From Burkholderia sp. Ac-20365 (GTDB taxonomy: Bacteria; Pseudomonadota; Gammaproteobacteria; Burkholderiales; Burkholderiaceae), in NCBI RefSeq assembly GCF_017104715.1, contig NZ_JAAGPI010000034.1, forward strand, positions 1 to 64,000: 64,000 nucleotides of DNA, written 5' to 3'. Every line of letters starts with the position of its first letter. Within the stretch, counting starts at the first letter, position 1. The notes beneath the pieces were generated by a model. It made no database searches. It was not told where the DNA came from and saw only the letters and a program-made list of their open reading frames with translations. Shown here one piece after another: positions 1 to 7,521 of the stretch. The position numbers were made by a program, and so were the translations under genes.

Positions 1-61
1 CTTGCATGTGTAAGGCATGCCGCCAGCGTTCAATCTGAGCCAGGATCAAACTCTTCAGTTC
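1..61 (-). rRNA. 16S rRNA gene, 5' end only
   Basis: The reverse complement of the first 60 bases is the conserved start of bacterial 16S rRNA, including the universal 27F primer region (AGAGTTTGATCCTGGCTCAG) and the ACGCTGGCGGCATGCCT block typical of beta-proteobacteria. The gene runs leftwards out of the window, so only about 60 bases are present. The mature 5' end is placed by analogy with E. coli 16S near position 61. This marks the left edge as the start of an rRNA operon read away from the rest of the window. Confidence 0.97.
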
Positions 62-259
62 AAACCTGTTACTGTTTTTCGGTTCCGTTAAGAACCGGTC
101 GCTCACTCAAAATCACTGACGAAAGATCTGCGCCGAGTTTTTCAACCCAGTCAAACCTTCCTCAATTACTTCTGTGTGAGACTCGATTACTTTCGCTATT
201 CCGGCAATCCGAAGATCACCGCGCGCCGCCATCGAGCACCCACACTTATCGGCTGTTGA

Positions 260-272
260 TTTTTAAAGAACA
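260..272 (-). promoter_or_regulatory. rrn leader boxA antitermination site
   Basis: On the minus strand this reads TGTTCTTTAAAAA, which matches the rrn boxA element (E. coli TGCTCTTTAACA) bound by NusB/NusE. It lies in the leader between the promoter and 16S, where boxA is expected. In the RNA it would assemble the antitermination complex. The assignment rests on similarity and position. Confidence 0.75.
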
Positions 273-322
273 TTCGCGGGAAGCGCCTTGCTTTTTCGCG
301 TCCTCAGCAACGAGGGAGGCGA

Positions 323-351
323 ATTCTGAAGCATCGAACATCCGCCGTCAA
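323..351 (-). promoter_or_regulatory. Putative rrn P1 promoter (sigma70 type)
   Basis: On the minus strand a TTGACG -35 (346-351) is followed after 17 bases by CAGAAT (323-328), four of six matches to the -10 consensus. Directly upstream (about 361-376) is an A/T-rich run that fits an UP element. The arrangement and distance to 16S suit an rRNA promoter. The start site is inferred, not seen. Confidence 0.6.
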
Positions 352-465
352 GCGAAACTGGAAAATATTTTTTCCCATCGCGACTCGCCGCCTGAGCGAC
401 CGAAATCAGAAGCCGTAGAAACCGAATGAGTGCATCCACGGCTCCACTACGGAGGGAGCCGCGTA

Positions 466-681
466 TCAGCCCTTCAAAGCTTCATGTTCGGGTTGTATGC
501 ATTTCTCAACCCATTCTTGCAAGTTCGAATAGATATTCGTAACGGGCCAGGGATGTTGCTCCGTCGTCTTGCTCCAAGTTAAGTGAACCACCGCGACTCG
601 GTAGGTCCCATCCAATATTTCGAATAACGCGTCGTCACCTTGCCCGCGTGTTGAGCAGGCGGCTGATCGGCGAGTGAAATT
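466..681 (-). pseudogene. Remnant of an unidentified protein gene (C-terminal part)
   Basis: One minus-strand frame is open for 72 codons and ends at a TGA at 466-468. Its last 50 residues look like a folded protein (for example EILDGTYRVAVVHLTWSK followed by an acidic, aromatic C-terminus). No ATG opens this frame and the only in-frame alternative is a TTG at 613-615. A neighbouring frame carries protein-like sequence just upstream, so a frameshift or truncation is likely. It sits directly downstream of the cupin gene. I do not recognise the family; it could instead be a short intact gene with a non-ATG start. Confidence 0.4.
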
Positions 682-702
682 TCATCGTACCCTGACCCAC
701 CC

Positions 703-1032
703 TCATGCGAGCACGATGTCGCGTTCTCCCCCGGACTGGATGTTGATATACACCACGTCGTCAAAGGTCTCATTCCTCACATGGTGAACGACGCCGGGTT
801 CGACCGCGTGATGATCGTCGACGTGCATTTTGTCGACCAACGCTCCTGTTTTCACTTCAACAGTAAGCACGCCTTGCACGACGACAAAACGGTCTCTCAC
901 GTTCGTATGGTGATGCCATGCCGTTTCACCACCTGGAGAAACCGTGGTTTGAGAGACCGAGTAGTCTTTCGTTATCAGCAGCGTCTCGTATCGTACCTTG
1001 CTGTTCGCGAGGGGAATGTCGTTGTCATCCAA
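703..1032 (-). CDS. Small single-domain cupin protein
   Basis: The 109-residue product is one cupin barrel. Cupin motif 1 is visible as GGETAWHHHTNVRD (about residues 34-47), giving the usual clustered histidines that bind a metal, and motif 2 as the proline/glycine-containing stretch EPGVVHHVRN (about 78-87). Such stand-alone cupins are cytosolic and may be dioxygenases, isomerases or sugar/acid-binding proteins; sequence alone does not decide. The gene is divergent from the LysR regulator at 1137 with about 100 bases between them, the usual geometry for a LysR target, so regulation by that protein is likely. Confidence 0.8.
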   Translation of the reverse strand: MDDNDIPLANSKVRYETLLITKDYSVSQTTVSPGGETAWHHHTNVRDRFVVVQGVLTVEVKTGALVDKMHVDDHHAVEPGVVHHVRNETFDDVVYINIQSGGERDIVLA

Positions 1033-1136
1033 GTTAGCCTCCTGTGAGCTGAGGCCCCACTGTACGTCCAGGGCGGCATCCAGAGTAGCGAGGAATTTGT
1101 GTACGATGGTGTGAGTTAAATCGACGTCTCCACCTC

Positions 1137-2006
1137 ATGCGCCGACTTCCCCCACTCAATGCACTTCGCGCCTTTGACGCAGCCGCCCGTCATCTAAGTA
1201 TCTCCGCGGCCGCGCAGGAACTGCATGTCACCCACAGCGCGGTCAGCCATCAGGTGCGCCAGTTGGAGCAATGGCTCGGAAAATCACTATTCGTGCGCCA
1301 TGCGGCGGGTGTGCGATTAACGGCAGAAGGACAAAGTCTGAAGCAGGCGGTCGATCATACGTTCTCGATGCTGGTAACCCGATGCGCGGAAATCGCGGAG
1401 CAAGCACCGATCTCCGAAATCGTGCTCGGTGCGCCCGGCAGCTTCTTGTCGAACTGGCTTATTCCTCGACTCGACCGGTTCGAGGCTAACTATCCGGGTG
1501 TTCGCGTTCGCTTGCAGACAAGTGCTTCTATGGATGAACTGCGACGACAGGTGGTTGACTGTCTGATCGTCAGCGATCGAAACTGGCCCGCGGATGTCGA
1601 GGTCGTAAACCTTTTTGATGAGACCGCCGGCCCGGTCTGTGCGCCGTCGTGGCCACATCGCATTGCGATGGCGACTGATCTACCCAGCCAACCGTTGCTG
1701 CACACCAGTTCACGCGCGCACGCGTGGATGGAATGGGCATCGAGGAACGGTCTTGAACCGGCCATGTTCGACGAAGGCCGCCGCTTCGACCATTTATCGC
1801 TAATGCTCGAAGCGGCTGCTGCCGGACTCGGTGTGGCGATTGCTCCTGCGTTGCTCGTTGAGCGCGAACTGTCACAAGGAAAACTGATCGCGCCGCTAGG
1901 CTTCCAGCCAAACGGTGCCGCGTTCGCCTTGTGCGCGATGCGTGACCGGTCGGACAAAGCATTCCGCAACCTTCGTGAGTGGCTTTTGAAGGAGAGCGCT
2001 GCGTGA
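1137..2006 (+). CDS. LysR-family transcriptional regulator, GcvA-like
   Basis: The 289-residue protein begins with the GcvA-type winged helix-turn-helix (LPPLNALRAFDAAARHLSIS, then the recognition helix around SAVSHQVRQLEQWLG, residues 4-50). A periplasmic-binding-like effector domain follows (about 90-285). Length is normal for the family. It probably controls the divergent cupin gene at 703-1032, as LysR proteins usually bind the shared intergenic region and repress themselves. The effector is unknown. The 245 bases that follow (2007-2252) hold no gene I can support. Confidence 0.9.
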   Translation: MRRLPPLNALRAFDAAARHLSISAAAQELHVTHSAVSHQVRQLEQWLGKSLFVRHAAGVRLTAEGQSLKQAVDHTFSMLVTRCAEIAEQAPISEIVLGAPGSFLSNWLIPRLDRFEANYPGVRVRLQTSASMDELRRQVVDCLIVSDRNWPADVEVVNLFDETAGPVCAPSWPHRIAMATDLPSQPLLHTSSRAHAWMEWASRNGLEPAMFDEGRRFDHLSLMLEAAAAGLGVAIAPALLVERELSQGKLIAPLGFQPNGAAFALCAMRDRSDKAFRNLREWLLKESAA

Positions 2007-2252
2007 ATCGTCTTCGCATATTCACAGAGTGGGTTGTGAAAGTCTTATACACAACTTACCCAGCCATAAATATATTTCCGACTAGCGCCACTCGAATTCA
2101 ACGAATTTGACAATAGCGACGTAACAATTTCCTGATATTTAACCATTCATATTCTATATTTAGACTCCCTGAACATACTTTCGAATCACCGTAGAATACC
2201 GCGGCCAGCTGGGACGTTTTCCCTTTATCAAGCCGACGCGGGAGCCTGAAGA

Positions 2253-2564
2253 GTGAATCCGTATCTCTATCATTTCGATACCGACACTTATCCAAACGAT
2301 CAACGATTTGAAGTATGGCGAGACGAAGTCAATGCGATTTTCGATGTCGGCAATTCGACTGCAACCAACTACGGCGCCGCGCTGTCCGGACTTGGCGGCA
2401 CCGCAGGCGGTGGCCTGAGCGGCTTCTCGAAGACGCCTGAAGGTAAGGCGACCGTGGCCGCGTTTATCGACGCGTACAACAAGATGGTCGTGGCGCTGCG
2501 CAGTTACAAGGCACAGGATGTCAAAGGCGGCCTCGGCCGCGGCGGACAGTTGCAGGTCAACTGA
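2253..2564 (+). CDS. Chimeric small ORF: AraC-type N-terminus joined to CsgG/LpoB-like C-terminus
   Basis: The ORF opens with GTG behind a GAAGAG ribosome-binding site and encodes 103 residues. Residues 1-32 (with YPNDQRFEVWRDEVNAIFDV) resemble the start of the sensor domain of AraC-family regulators. Residues 33-103, with a glycine-rich run and YNKMVVALRSYKAQ followed by VKGGLGRGG, resemble the C-terminal tail of CsgG/LpoB-like lipoproteins found in Burkholderia. The two parts normally belong to unrelated proteins. I read this as a deletion or recombination scar that left an open frame, possibly not functional. It has no signal peptide and no DNA-binding domain. Confidence 0.45.
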   Translation: MNPYLYHFDTDTYPNDQRFEVWRDEVNAIFDVGNSTATNYGAALSGLGGTAGGGLSGFSKTPEGKATVAAFIDAYNKMVVALRSYKAQDVKGGLGRGGQLQVN

Positions 2565-2599
2565 CGCGAGTAATGTTGCAGTACGCGAGTGAGACCTCA

Positions 2600-2645
2600 T
2601 AAAAAAGCCGGGCCGTGCGTCGTATCAGACGCAGAAGCCCGGCAA
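2600..2645 (-). terminator. Hairpin with U-run on the minus strand
   Basis: An interrupted stem (GCCGGGC at 2607-2613 with GCCCGGC at 2637-2643, plus inner TGCGTC/GACGCA) is flanked at 2601-2606 by six A's. The U-run therefore follows the hairpin only when read leftwards, so it is an intrinsic terminator for the minus strand. No minus-strand gene lies immediately to its right, since yghU runs rightwards. It may be left over from the rearrangement that made the chimeric ORF. Confidence 0.6.
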
Positions 2646-2790
2646 TCAAATATCAACGGTATCGTCGGGGCACAAGCGGTGTCTGGCAATCGATATCGAT
2701 GCCGTCATGCGCGTAGATGGTCAGACCGTCGGCACGTTCTTCGTCGCTTTGTTAAGCTCTTCATGCATCGTTGCGACATGGAGAGAAGGA

Positions 2791-3663
2791 ATGAGCGAAC
2801 TGGCTGAATTCGTGCCACCCAAGGTATGGAGCTGGGATAAGGAAAACGGCGGGCGTTTCGCAAGTATCAATCGCCCGGTTTCTGGGCCTACGCACGAGAA
2901 GGAACTGCCCATCGGCCGGCATCCCCTTCAGTTGTATTCGCTCGCGACACCGAATGGCGTGAAGGTCACCGTCATGCTGGAGGAACTTCTCGCAGCGGGC
3001 CACGTGGGCGCTGAGTACGATGCATGGCTTATCAGAATCGGAGACGGAGAGCAGTTTGGAAGCGGGTTCGTTGACGCAAATCCAAACTCCAAGATCCCGG
3101 CGCTCGTTGATCGCAGCGGCACAGAACCGGTACGCGTTTTCGAGTCGGGGGCCATCCTCCTGTACCTCGCGGAGAAATTCGGCGCGTTCATTCCTCAAGA
3201 CGCTGCACAACGTGCTGAATGTCTATCCTGGTTGTTCTGGCAGATGGGCAGCGCTCCTTATCTGGGCGGCGGTTTCGGGCATTTCTACGCCTACGCGCCG
3301 AGCAAAATGGAATACCCGATCAACCGGTTTGCGATGGAAACAAAGCGCCAGCTGGATGTACTGGACAAGCAACTTGCGGAGAATCGGTTCCTCGCAGGCG
3401 ACCAGTACACGATTGCAGACATCGCCGTCTGGCCCTGGTACGGTGGGCTGGTAAAGGGATGGTTGTACGATGCAGCTGAATTCCTGTCGGTGCATGAATA
3501 CAGGCACGTTCAGCGATGGGCAGACGAGATCTTCCAGCGACCTGCCGTTAAGCGCGGCCGCATGGTCAATCGCGTCAATGGCGATCCGGCGAGTCAACTG
3601 CACGAGCGTCACGATGCAAGCGATTTCGAAACGCGTACAGAAGACAAGCGGACGAAACCTTAG
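2791..3663 (+). CDS. yghU: YghU-type glutathione S-transferase / disulfide-bond reductase
   Basis: From the ATG at 2791, preceded by GAGAGAAGGA, the product has 290 residues, close to E. coli YghU (288). The thioredoxin-like N-terminal domain contains the family motif TPNGVKVTVMLEE, and a helical GST C-domain follows with FLAGDQYTIADIAVWPW. Members of this Nu-class GST family bind two glutathiones and reduce disulfides and organic peroxides in the cytosol. The frame stays open upstream to 2707, but the ribosome-binding site and family length favour 2791. It is monocistronic here. Confidence 0.93.
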   Translation: MSELAEFVPPKVWSWDKENGGRFASINRPVSGPTHEKELPIGRHPLQLYSLATPNGVKVTVMLEELLAAGHVGAEYDAWLIRIGDGEQFGSGFVDANPNSKIPALVDRSGTEPVRVFESGAILLYLAEKFGAFIPQDAAQRAECLSWLFWQMGSAPYLGGGFGHFYAYAPSKMEYPINRFAMETKRQLDVLDKQLAENRFLAGDQYTIADIAVWPWYGGLVKGWLYDAAEFLSVHEYRHVQRWADEIFQRPAVKRGRMVNRVNGDPASQLHERHDASDFETRTEDKRTKP

Positions 3664-3901
3664 GCCGAACTCAGGCGGGATCTCACCGGTCGACGGGGCT
3701 CGAAGCGAGCCCCAACCTTCCTAGTGTCCGGCACTTCTTTCCGGACCCCGGTAATTCCTTCGTAGCGGTATGACGCCTCATACCTTGGCGCGTACCAACT
3801 TTCGTCGCGAGGATAGCCCGCCTCGCGTCGTTCAATCGCAACACCGTCCAGTTTAAAACGATATTTTTTGTAGCTTTCACTTAAAAATCTAATTTACAAT
3901 T

Positions 3902-3920
3902 AATAATGATTCTCATTCAT
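3902..3920. promoter_or_regulatory. Putative Fur box
   Basis: AATAATGATTCTCATTCAT matches the 19-bp Fur consensus GATAATGATAATCATTATC at 13 positions, with the core AATGAT..TCATT intact. It lies 40 bases upstream of the TonB-dependent receptor start. The assignment follows from the known Fur consensus; binding is inferred. The rest of 3664-3960 shows no gene. Confidence 0.75.
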
Positions 3921-3960
3921 ACATTACTTACGCTATCTTTCCGAGAAGAACCAGGACCAT

Positions 3961-6180
3961 ATGTCACAACGGGGTATGCAGCAAAAAATCAGCCGACGCA
4001 CTGCTACGTCATGGGCAGTTGAATGTCTTTTCGTGGGGCTGATCGCCGTGGCGCAGGCGAACGCTCACGCGCAAAGCACATCGACGACAGAAAGCGGCAC
4101 ACAAACCGCGGGGCCGGAAACATCGACCGGGCAGCAGCAATCGGCTGCACTGCCCGCCGTCGTAGTCAAAGCCACGGCGGCGCCCGGCGAATTGCCTGCG
4201 CCTTACGCGGGCGGCCAGATCGCGCGCGGCGGCAGCATTGGTGTACTTGGCACAACGAACGTGATGGATCAGCCGTTCAGCACCACCAACTACACCGAGC
4301 AGCTGATTCAGGACACACAGGCACGAACAATCGGCGACGTCGTGGTCAACAACGCGTCGGTGCGCACCGAGCAGAGCAGCGGCGGTTTCGGCGACGTCTT
4401 CCAGATTCGCGGTTTCGATGTGCAGGCAACCGATGTTGCGCTGAACGGGCTGTATGGCATGGTGTCGGCGGCACGCGTGCCCGTGAACCTGCTCGAACGC
4501 GTGGAAGTCCTGCAAGGCCCGGGTTCGCTCATGTATGGCATGGGGCCGGGCGGAAGCGTCGGCGGCGCGATCAACATCGTGACGAAGCGCGCTGATGATC
4601 AACCGCTCACGCGCCTGACTGCGCTTTACCAGTCGAAGGGACAGTTCGGCCTCGAGGCCGACGTAGGCCGCCGCTTCGGCGATGAAGGCCAGTGGGGCAT
4701 CCGCTTCAACGGGCAGATCAAGGACGGGCAGACGGGCATCGCGCATGGCAACCAGTTGCAGGGCGACAGCTCGATCGGGCTGGATTATCGCGGCAAGCAG
4801 CTGCGCTGGTCGTTCGACGCCTATAACGTCTCCGAGAATACGGACGAATTCCGCTCGCAGATCGGTTTCGGTTCGGCCACATCAGTGCCGGCCGTGCCGT
4901 CGGGTTACAGCAATCTCTATCCCGGCTCGAAACTCAAGCTGCGCGATTCGGCCGTCATGACGCGCGTCGAGTACGACATCAATCAGTATGTGACCGTGTA
5001 CGGTGCGGCGGGCGAGCACTACGGCACATCGGCACAGAATTTCCCATACGCCGCCAACATGACGTCGGCAGGCACGTTCGATGTGTACAACGGCTATTAC
5101 GACCAGTACACCCGCACGAAAACTGTCGATGCAGGTCTGCGCTTTCACTTCGATACTTTCGGCGTCAAGCACACGCTGGTCACGGGTATCACGAGCCTGA
5201 ATCAGGAAATCGGCTATTTCTACGCGCTCGGCTCCACTTCTGTGCCGTCGAGCCTCTATAACCCGACGCCTCTTCCGGCGATGGACGTCGCGCGCGGCGA
5301 CGCACAGCGCAGTTCGCAGTTGCGCCTGAACAGCCAGCAGGTCATCGATACGATGTCCTTCTTCAATGACCGTCTGTTGATCACGGGCGGCTTCCGTCAT
5401 CAGACGATCGGCTCGGACAACTATGATCCGACCACCGGGCTGCAGCAAAGCTCGCTCGACCAGCAGGCGATCACACCGCTCGCGGGCATCGTGATCAAGC
5501 CGCTGTCGAATATTTCGGTGTACGGCAACTTCACGTCGGGTCTCTCGAATGGCGGCACCGCGCCGGCCGGCACCGCGAACGCGGGACAGGCCTTCGCGCC
5601 GTACAAGTCGAACCAGTACGAAGCAGGCGTGAAGGCGGACTGGGGCCGCGTGCTGACGTCGGTCTCCGTCTTCCAGATCTCGCAGCCGAATGCCGTCACG
5701 GATCCGACGACGAACATCTACGGCTATAACGGCATGACACGCGTTCGTGGCCTCGAACTTTCAGCATATGGCGAGGTGTTCCGCCATCTGCGAATGATGG
5801 CAAGCGCTACCTTCTACGATCCGAAGGTGTCGGGTACGGCCGGTGGCACGCAGGACGGCAACGCGCCCGGCGGTGTGCCGAAGTTCGCTTTCAATCTCGG
5901 CGCGGATTACGACCTGCCGTGGGTGCAGGGTCTGAGTGTCAACGGCCGGATCATCCACACGGGCGCGCAGTACTACGATTCGAGCAACGCCTTGCGCCTG
6001 CCGGCGTGGACACGATACGACGTCGGCTTGCGCTATGGCACACGGATCGCGAATAAAGACGTCGTGTTCCGCGCGAATGTCGAGAATCTGTTTGGCAGCC
6101 GCTACTGGATACAGCAGGGCACCTACGTGACCAACGCCGCGCCGCGTACCGTACTGCTTTCTGCGCAGATAGATTTCTGA
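3961..6180 (+). CDS. TonB-dependent siderophore receptor
   Basis: The 739-residue protein has an N-terminal signal sequence (cleavage likely near AHA-Q, residue 37), a TonB-box-like PAVVVKA (65-71), a plug domain (about 90-210, containing FQIRGFDV and the RVEVLQGPGSLMYG signature), and a long beta-barrel ending in the terminal phenylalanine needed for outer-membrane assembly. There is no N-terminal signalling domain, so it is a plain FhuA-class transporter and not a transducer. It would import a ferric siderophore using TonB energy. The Fur box upstream implies iron repression. No siderophore biosynthesis or inner-membrane transport gene is adjacent. Confidence 0.92.
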   Translation: MSQRGMQQKISRRTATSWAVECLFVGLIAVAQANAHAQSTSTTESGTQTAGPETSTGQQQSAALPAVVVKATAAPGELPAPYAGGQIARGGSIGVLGTTNVMDQPFSTTNYTEQLIQDTQARTIGDVVVNNASVRTEQSSGGFGDVFQIRGFDVQATDVALNGLYGMVSAARVPVNLLERVEVLQGPGSLMYGMGPGGSVGGAINIVTKRADDQPLTRLTALYQSKGQFGLEADVGRRFGDEGQWGIRFNGQIKDGQTGIAHGNQLQGDSSIGLDYRGKQLRWSFDAYNVSENTDEFRSQIGFGSATSVPAVPSGYSNLYPGSKLKLRDSAVMTRVEYDINQYVTVYGAAGEHYGTSAQNFPYAANMTSAGTFDVYNGYYDQYTRTKTVDAGLRFHFDTFGVKHTLVTGITSLNQEIGYFYALGSTSVPSSLYNPTPLPAMDVARGDAQRSSQLRLNSQQVIDTMSFFNDRLLITGGFRHQTIGSDNYDPTTGLQQSSLDQQAITPLAGIVIKPLSNISVYGNFTSGLSNGGTAPAGTANAGQAFAPYKSNQYEAGVKADWGRVLTSVSVFQISQPNAVTDPTTNIYGYNGMTRVRGLELSAYGEVFRHLRMMASATFYDPKVSGTAGGTQDGNAPGGVPKFAFNLGADYDLPWVQGLSVNGRIIHTGAQYYDSSNALRLPAWTRYDVGLRYGTRIANKDVVFRANVENLFGSRYWIQQGTYVTNAAPRTVLLSAQIDF

Positions 6181-6204
6181 TTGCGGTACACGTGAAGTGA
6201 TGGA

Positions 6205-6244
6205 GAAAAAAGCCGGACAGCACGCTTGCTGGCCGGCTTTTTTA
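6205..6244 (+). terminator. Intrinsic terminator of the TonB receptor gene
   Basis: Directly after the receptor stop codon, AAAAGCCGG and CCGGCTTTTTTA pair around an internal loop, followed by a run of T's. Position and U-run fit Rho-independent termination. Beyond it, 6245-6643 contains no gene I can support. Confidence 0.85.
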
Positions 6245-6648
6245 TTGCGCGATGTAGTGTGACTAGCGTCCGCTATCGTTCAAAAACAAAGAACGCAACA
6301 CTTGCATCAACGTTCTCGACTGATTCCATATATCGATGAGGCTGAGGTATCTCAAGTCCTCACGCCATCACTCCATTGATATGGACTCCGACTTAATAAA
6401 TTTATCCTTTCACGCGTCTCTCGCGAAAGTCTAAACACGACTGACGACGGACCGTCCGGTCCTCGAGAAATCACGCTACGCGCCGCCGCAACGTCCTGCC
6501 AAGCAGAACGACAGCGCGGTTCGCAGTGCACGCCCCAGTTGCACGTCGTCAGCGCCCACACACCCGTCGAAAAAATGATCACCAGGGTTTTCCCTTGCTT
6601 GCACCTCGGCTTTTGAACATCAACAATGAATTCATGAATTTGAATGGT

Positions 6649-6664
6649 GTTCACATATATGAAC
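6649..6664. promoter_or_regulatory. Inverted repeat over the IclR start codon
   Basis: GTTCA and TGAAC form a perfect inverted repeat with a 6-base spacer, spanning the ATG at 6659. A second palindrome, AATTCATGAATT, lies at 6629-6640. Such sites suit autoregulation by the IclR protein encoded here, but no binding data are available. Confidence 0.4.
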
Positions 6665-7456
6665 GACTCTGTACGATCTGCTGCCCGCGTCCTTGATCTG
6701 CTTGAATTTTTCGCTGCCACCGAACAAGGCGTCGCACTCACCACCATCTCGTCGATGTTCGCCATGCCCAAGAGCAGCACGCTCGGGCTTTTGCGCACGC
6801 TGCTGTCGCGCGGCTACATCGAACGCGACGATCGCAATCTCTACCAGCTGAACCCGGTGTTCCGCAGCAGCGGCTTCGGCTGGAACGGCGATCTCGCGGC
6901 GCGTCTGATCGCGCTCTCGAAGCCCGCGATGGATGACCTCTGCACGGAAGTCGGCGAGACGGTGATTCTCAGCGTCCTAACCGAAGATGGCCGCGTCAAG
7001 ACAGTCGCCAAGTCGCTTGCGCAAGCCGTGGTGCGCTACGACCTCGAACTCGGCGAATCGCATCCGGCCTATTGCTCGGCAATGGGCCGCGCGATGCTCG
7101 CGTGCCTGCCGCGCGAACGCCGCGACGAGATCCTCGCCAGCACGCCGCTCGATCAGCGCACGCCGTTCACGGTGTACGACCTCGACGGCGTCAACGCCAG
7201 GATCGATCAGGCCGCAGAACAAGGCTTCGCGATCGTCGAAGAAGAGTTCGTGCTGGATGGCGTCGGCATTGCGATGCCCATTTGCGATGCGACGGGCGCG
7301 CCCGTTGCCGCACTCGATGTCGGCTGTGTCGCAAGCCGCTATGCGGCGAAACGCGAGGCCATTCTGGCCGCGATGCGCACCTGCATCGAGCAGTTGCCGC
7401 CGCCCTTCAGTTCGCTGGTCGCGCCGGATGCCGCGACGGCCAAAGAGCACGCCTGA
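6659..7456 (+). CDS. IclR-family transcriptional regulator (IclR1)
   Basis: From the ATG at 6659 the protein has 265 residues; an in-frame ATG at 6644 would add five. The N-terminal winged helix-turn-helix (about 1-65) contains SVRSAARVLDLLEFFAA and the recognition helix MPKSSTLGLLRTLL, and a GAF-like effector domain follows (about 80-250) with the family stretch AYCSAMGRAMLACLP. It heads a same-strand run of six catabolic genes and is likely their regulator. The effector should be a small acid or a pathway intermediate, as in other IclR proteins. Confidence 0.9.
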   Translation: MNDSVRSAARVLDLLEFFAATEQGVALTTISSMFAMPKSSTLGLLRTLLSRGYIERDDRNLYQLNPVFRSSGFGWNGDLAARLIALSKPAMDDLCTEVGETVILSVLTEDGRVKTVAKSLAQAVVRYDLELGESHPAYCSAMGRAMLACLPRERRDEILASTPLDQRTPFTVYDLDGVNARIDQAAEQGFAIVEEEFVLDGVGIAMPICDATGAPVAALDVGCVASRYAAKREAILAAMRTCIEQLPPPFSSLVAPDAATAKEHA

Positions 7457-7521
7457 CACACGCCTTGCACGCGCGGCGGGCTGTCGCAGCCCGCCCAGTC
7501 CTCTCACAGGAACACTTCGTC

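Noticed and set aside
7072..7521. N-terminal extension of 150 residues on the MHS transporter
   Set aside because: It overlaps the IclR gene, is Arg-rich without membrane segments, and the family start with YYDFIVY follows the ATG at 7522.
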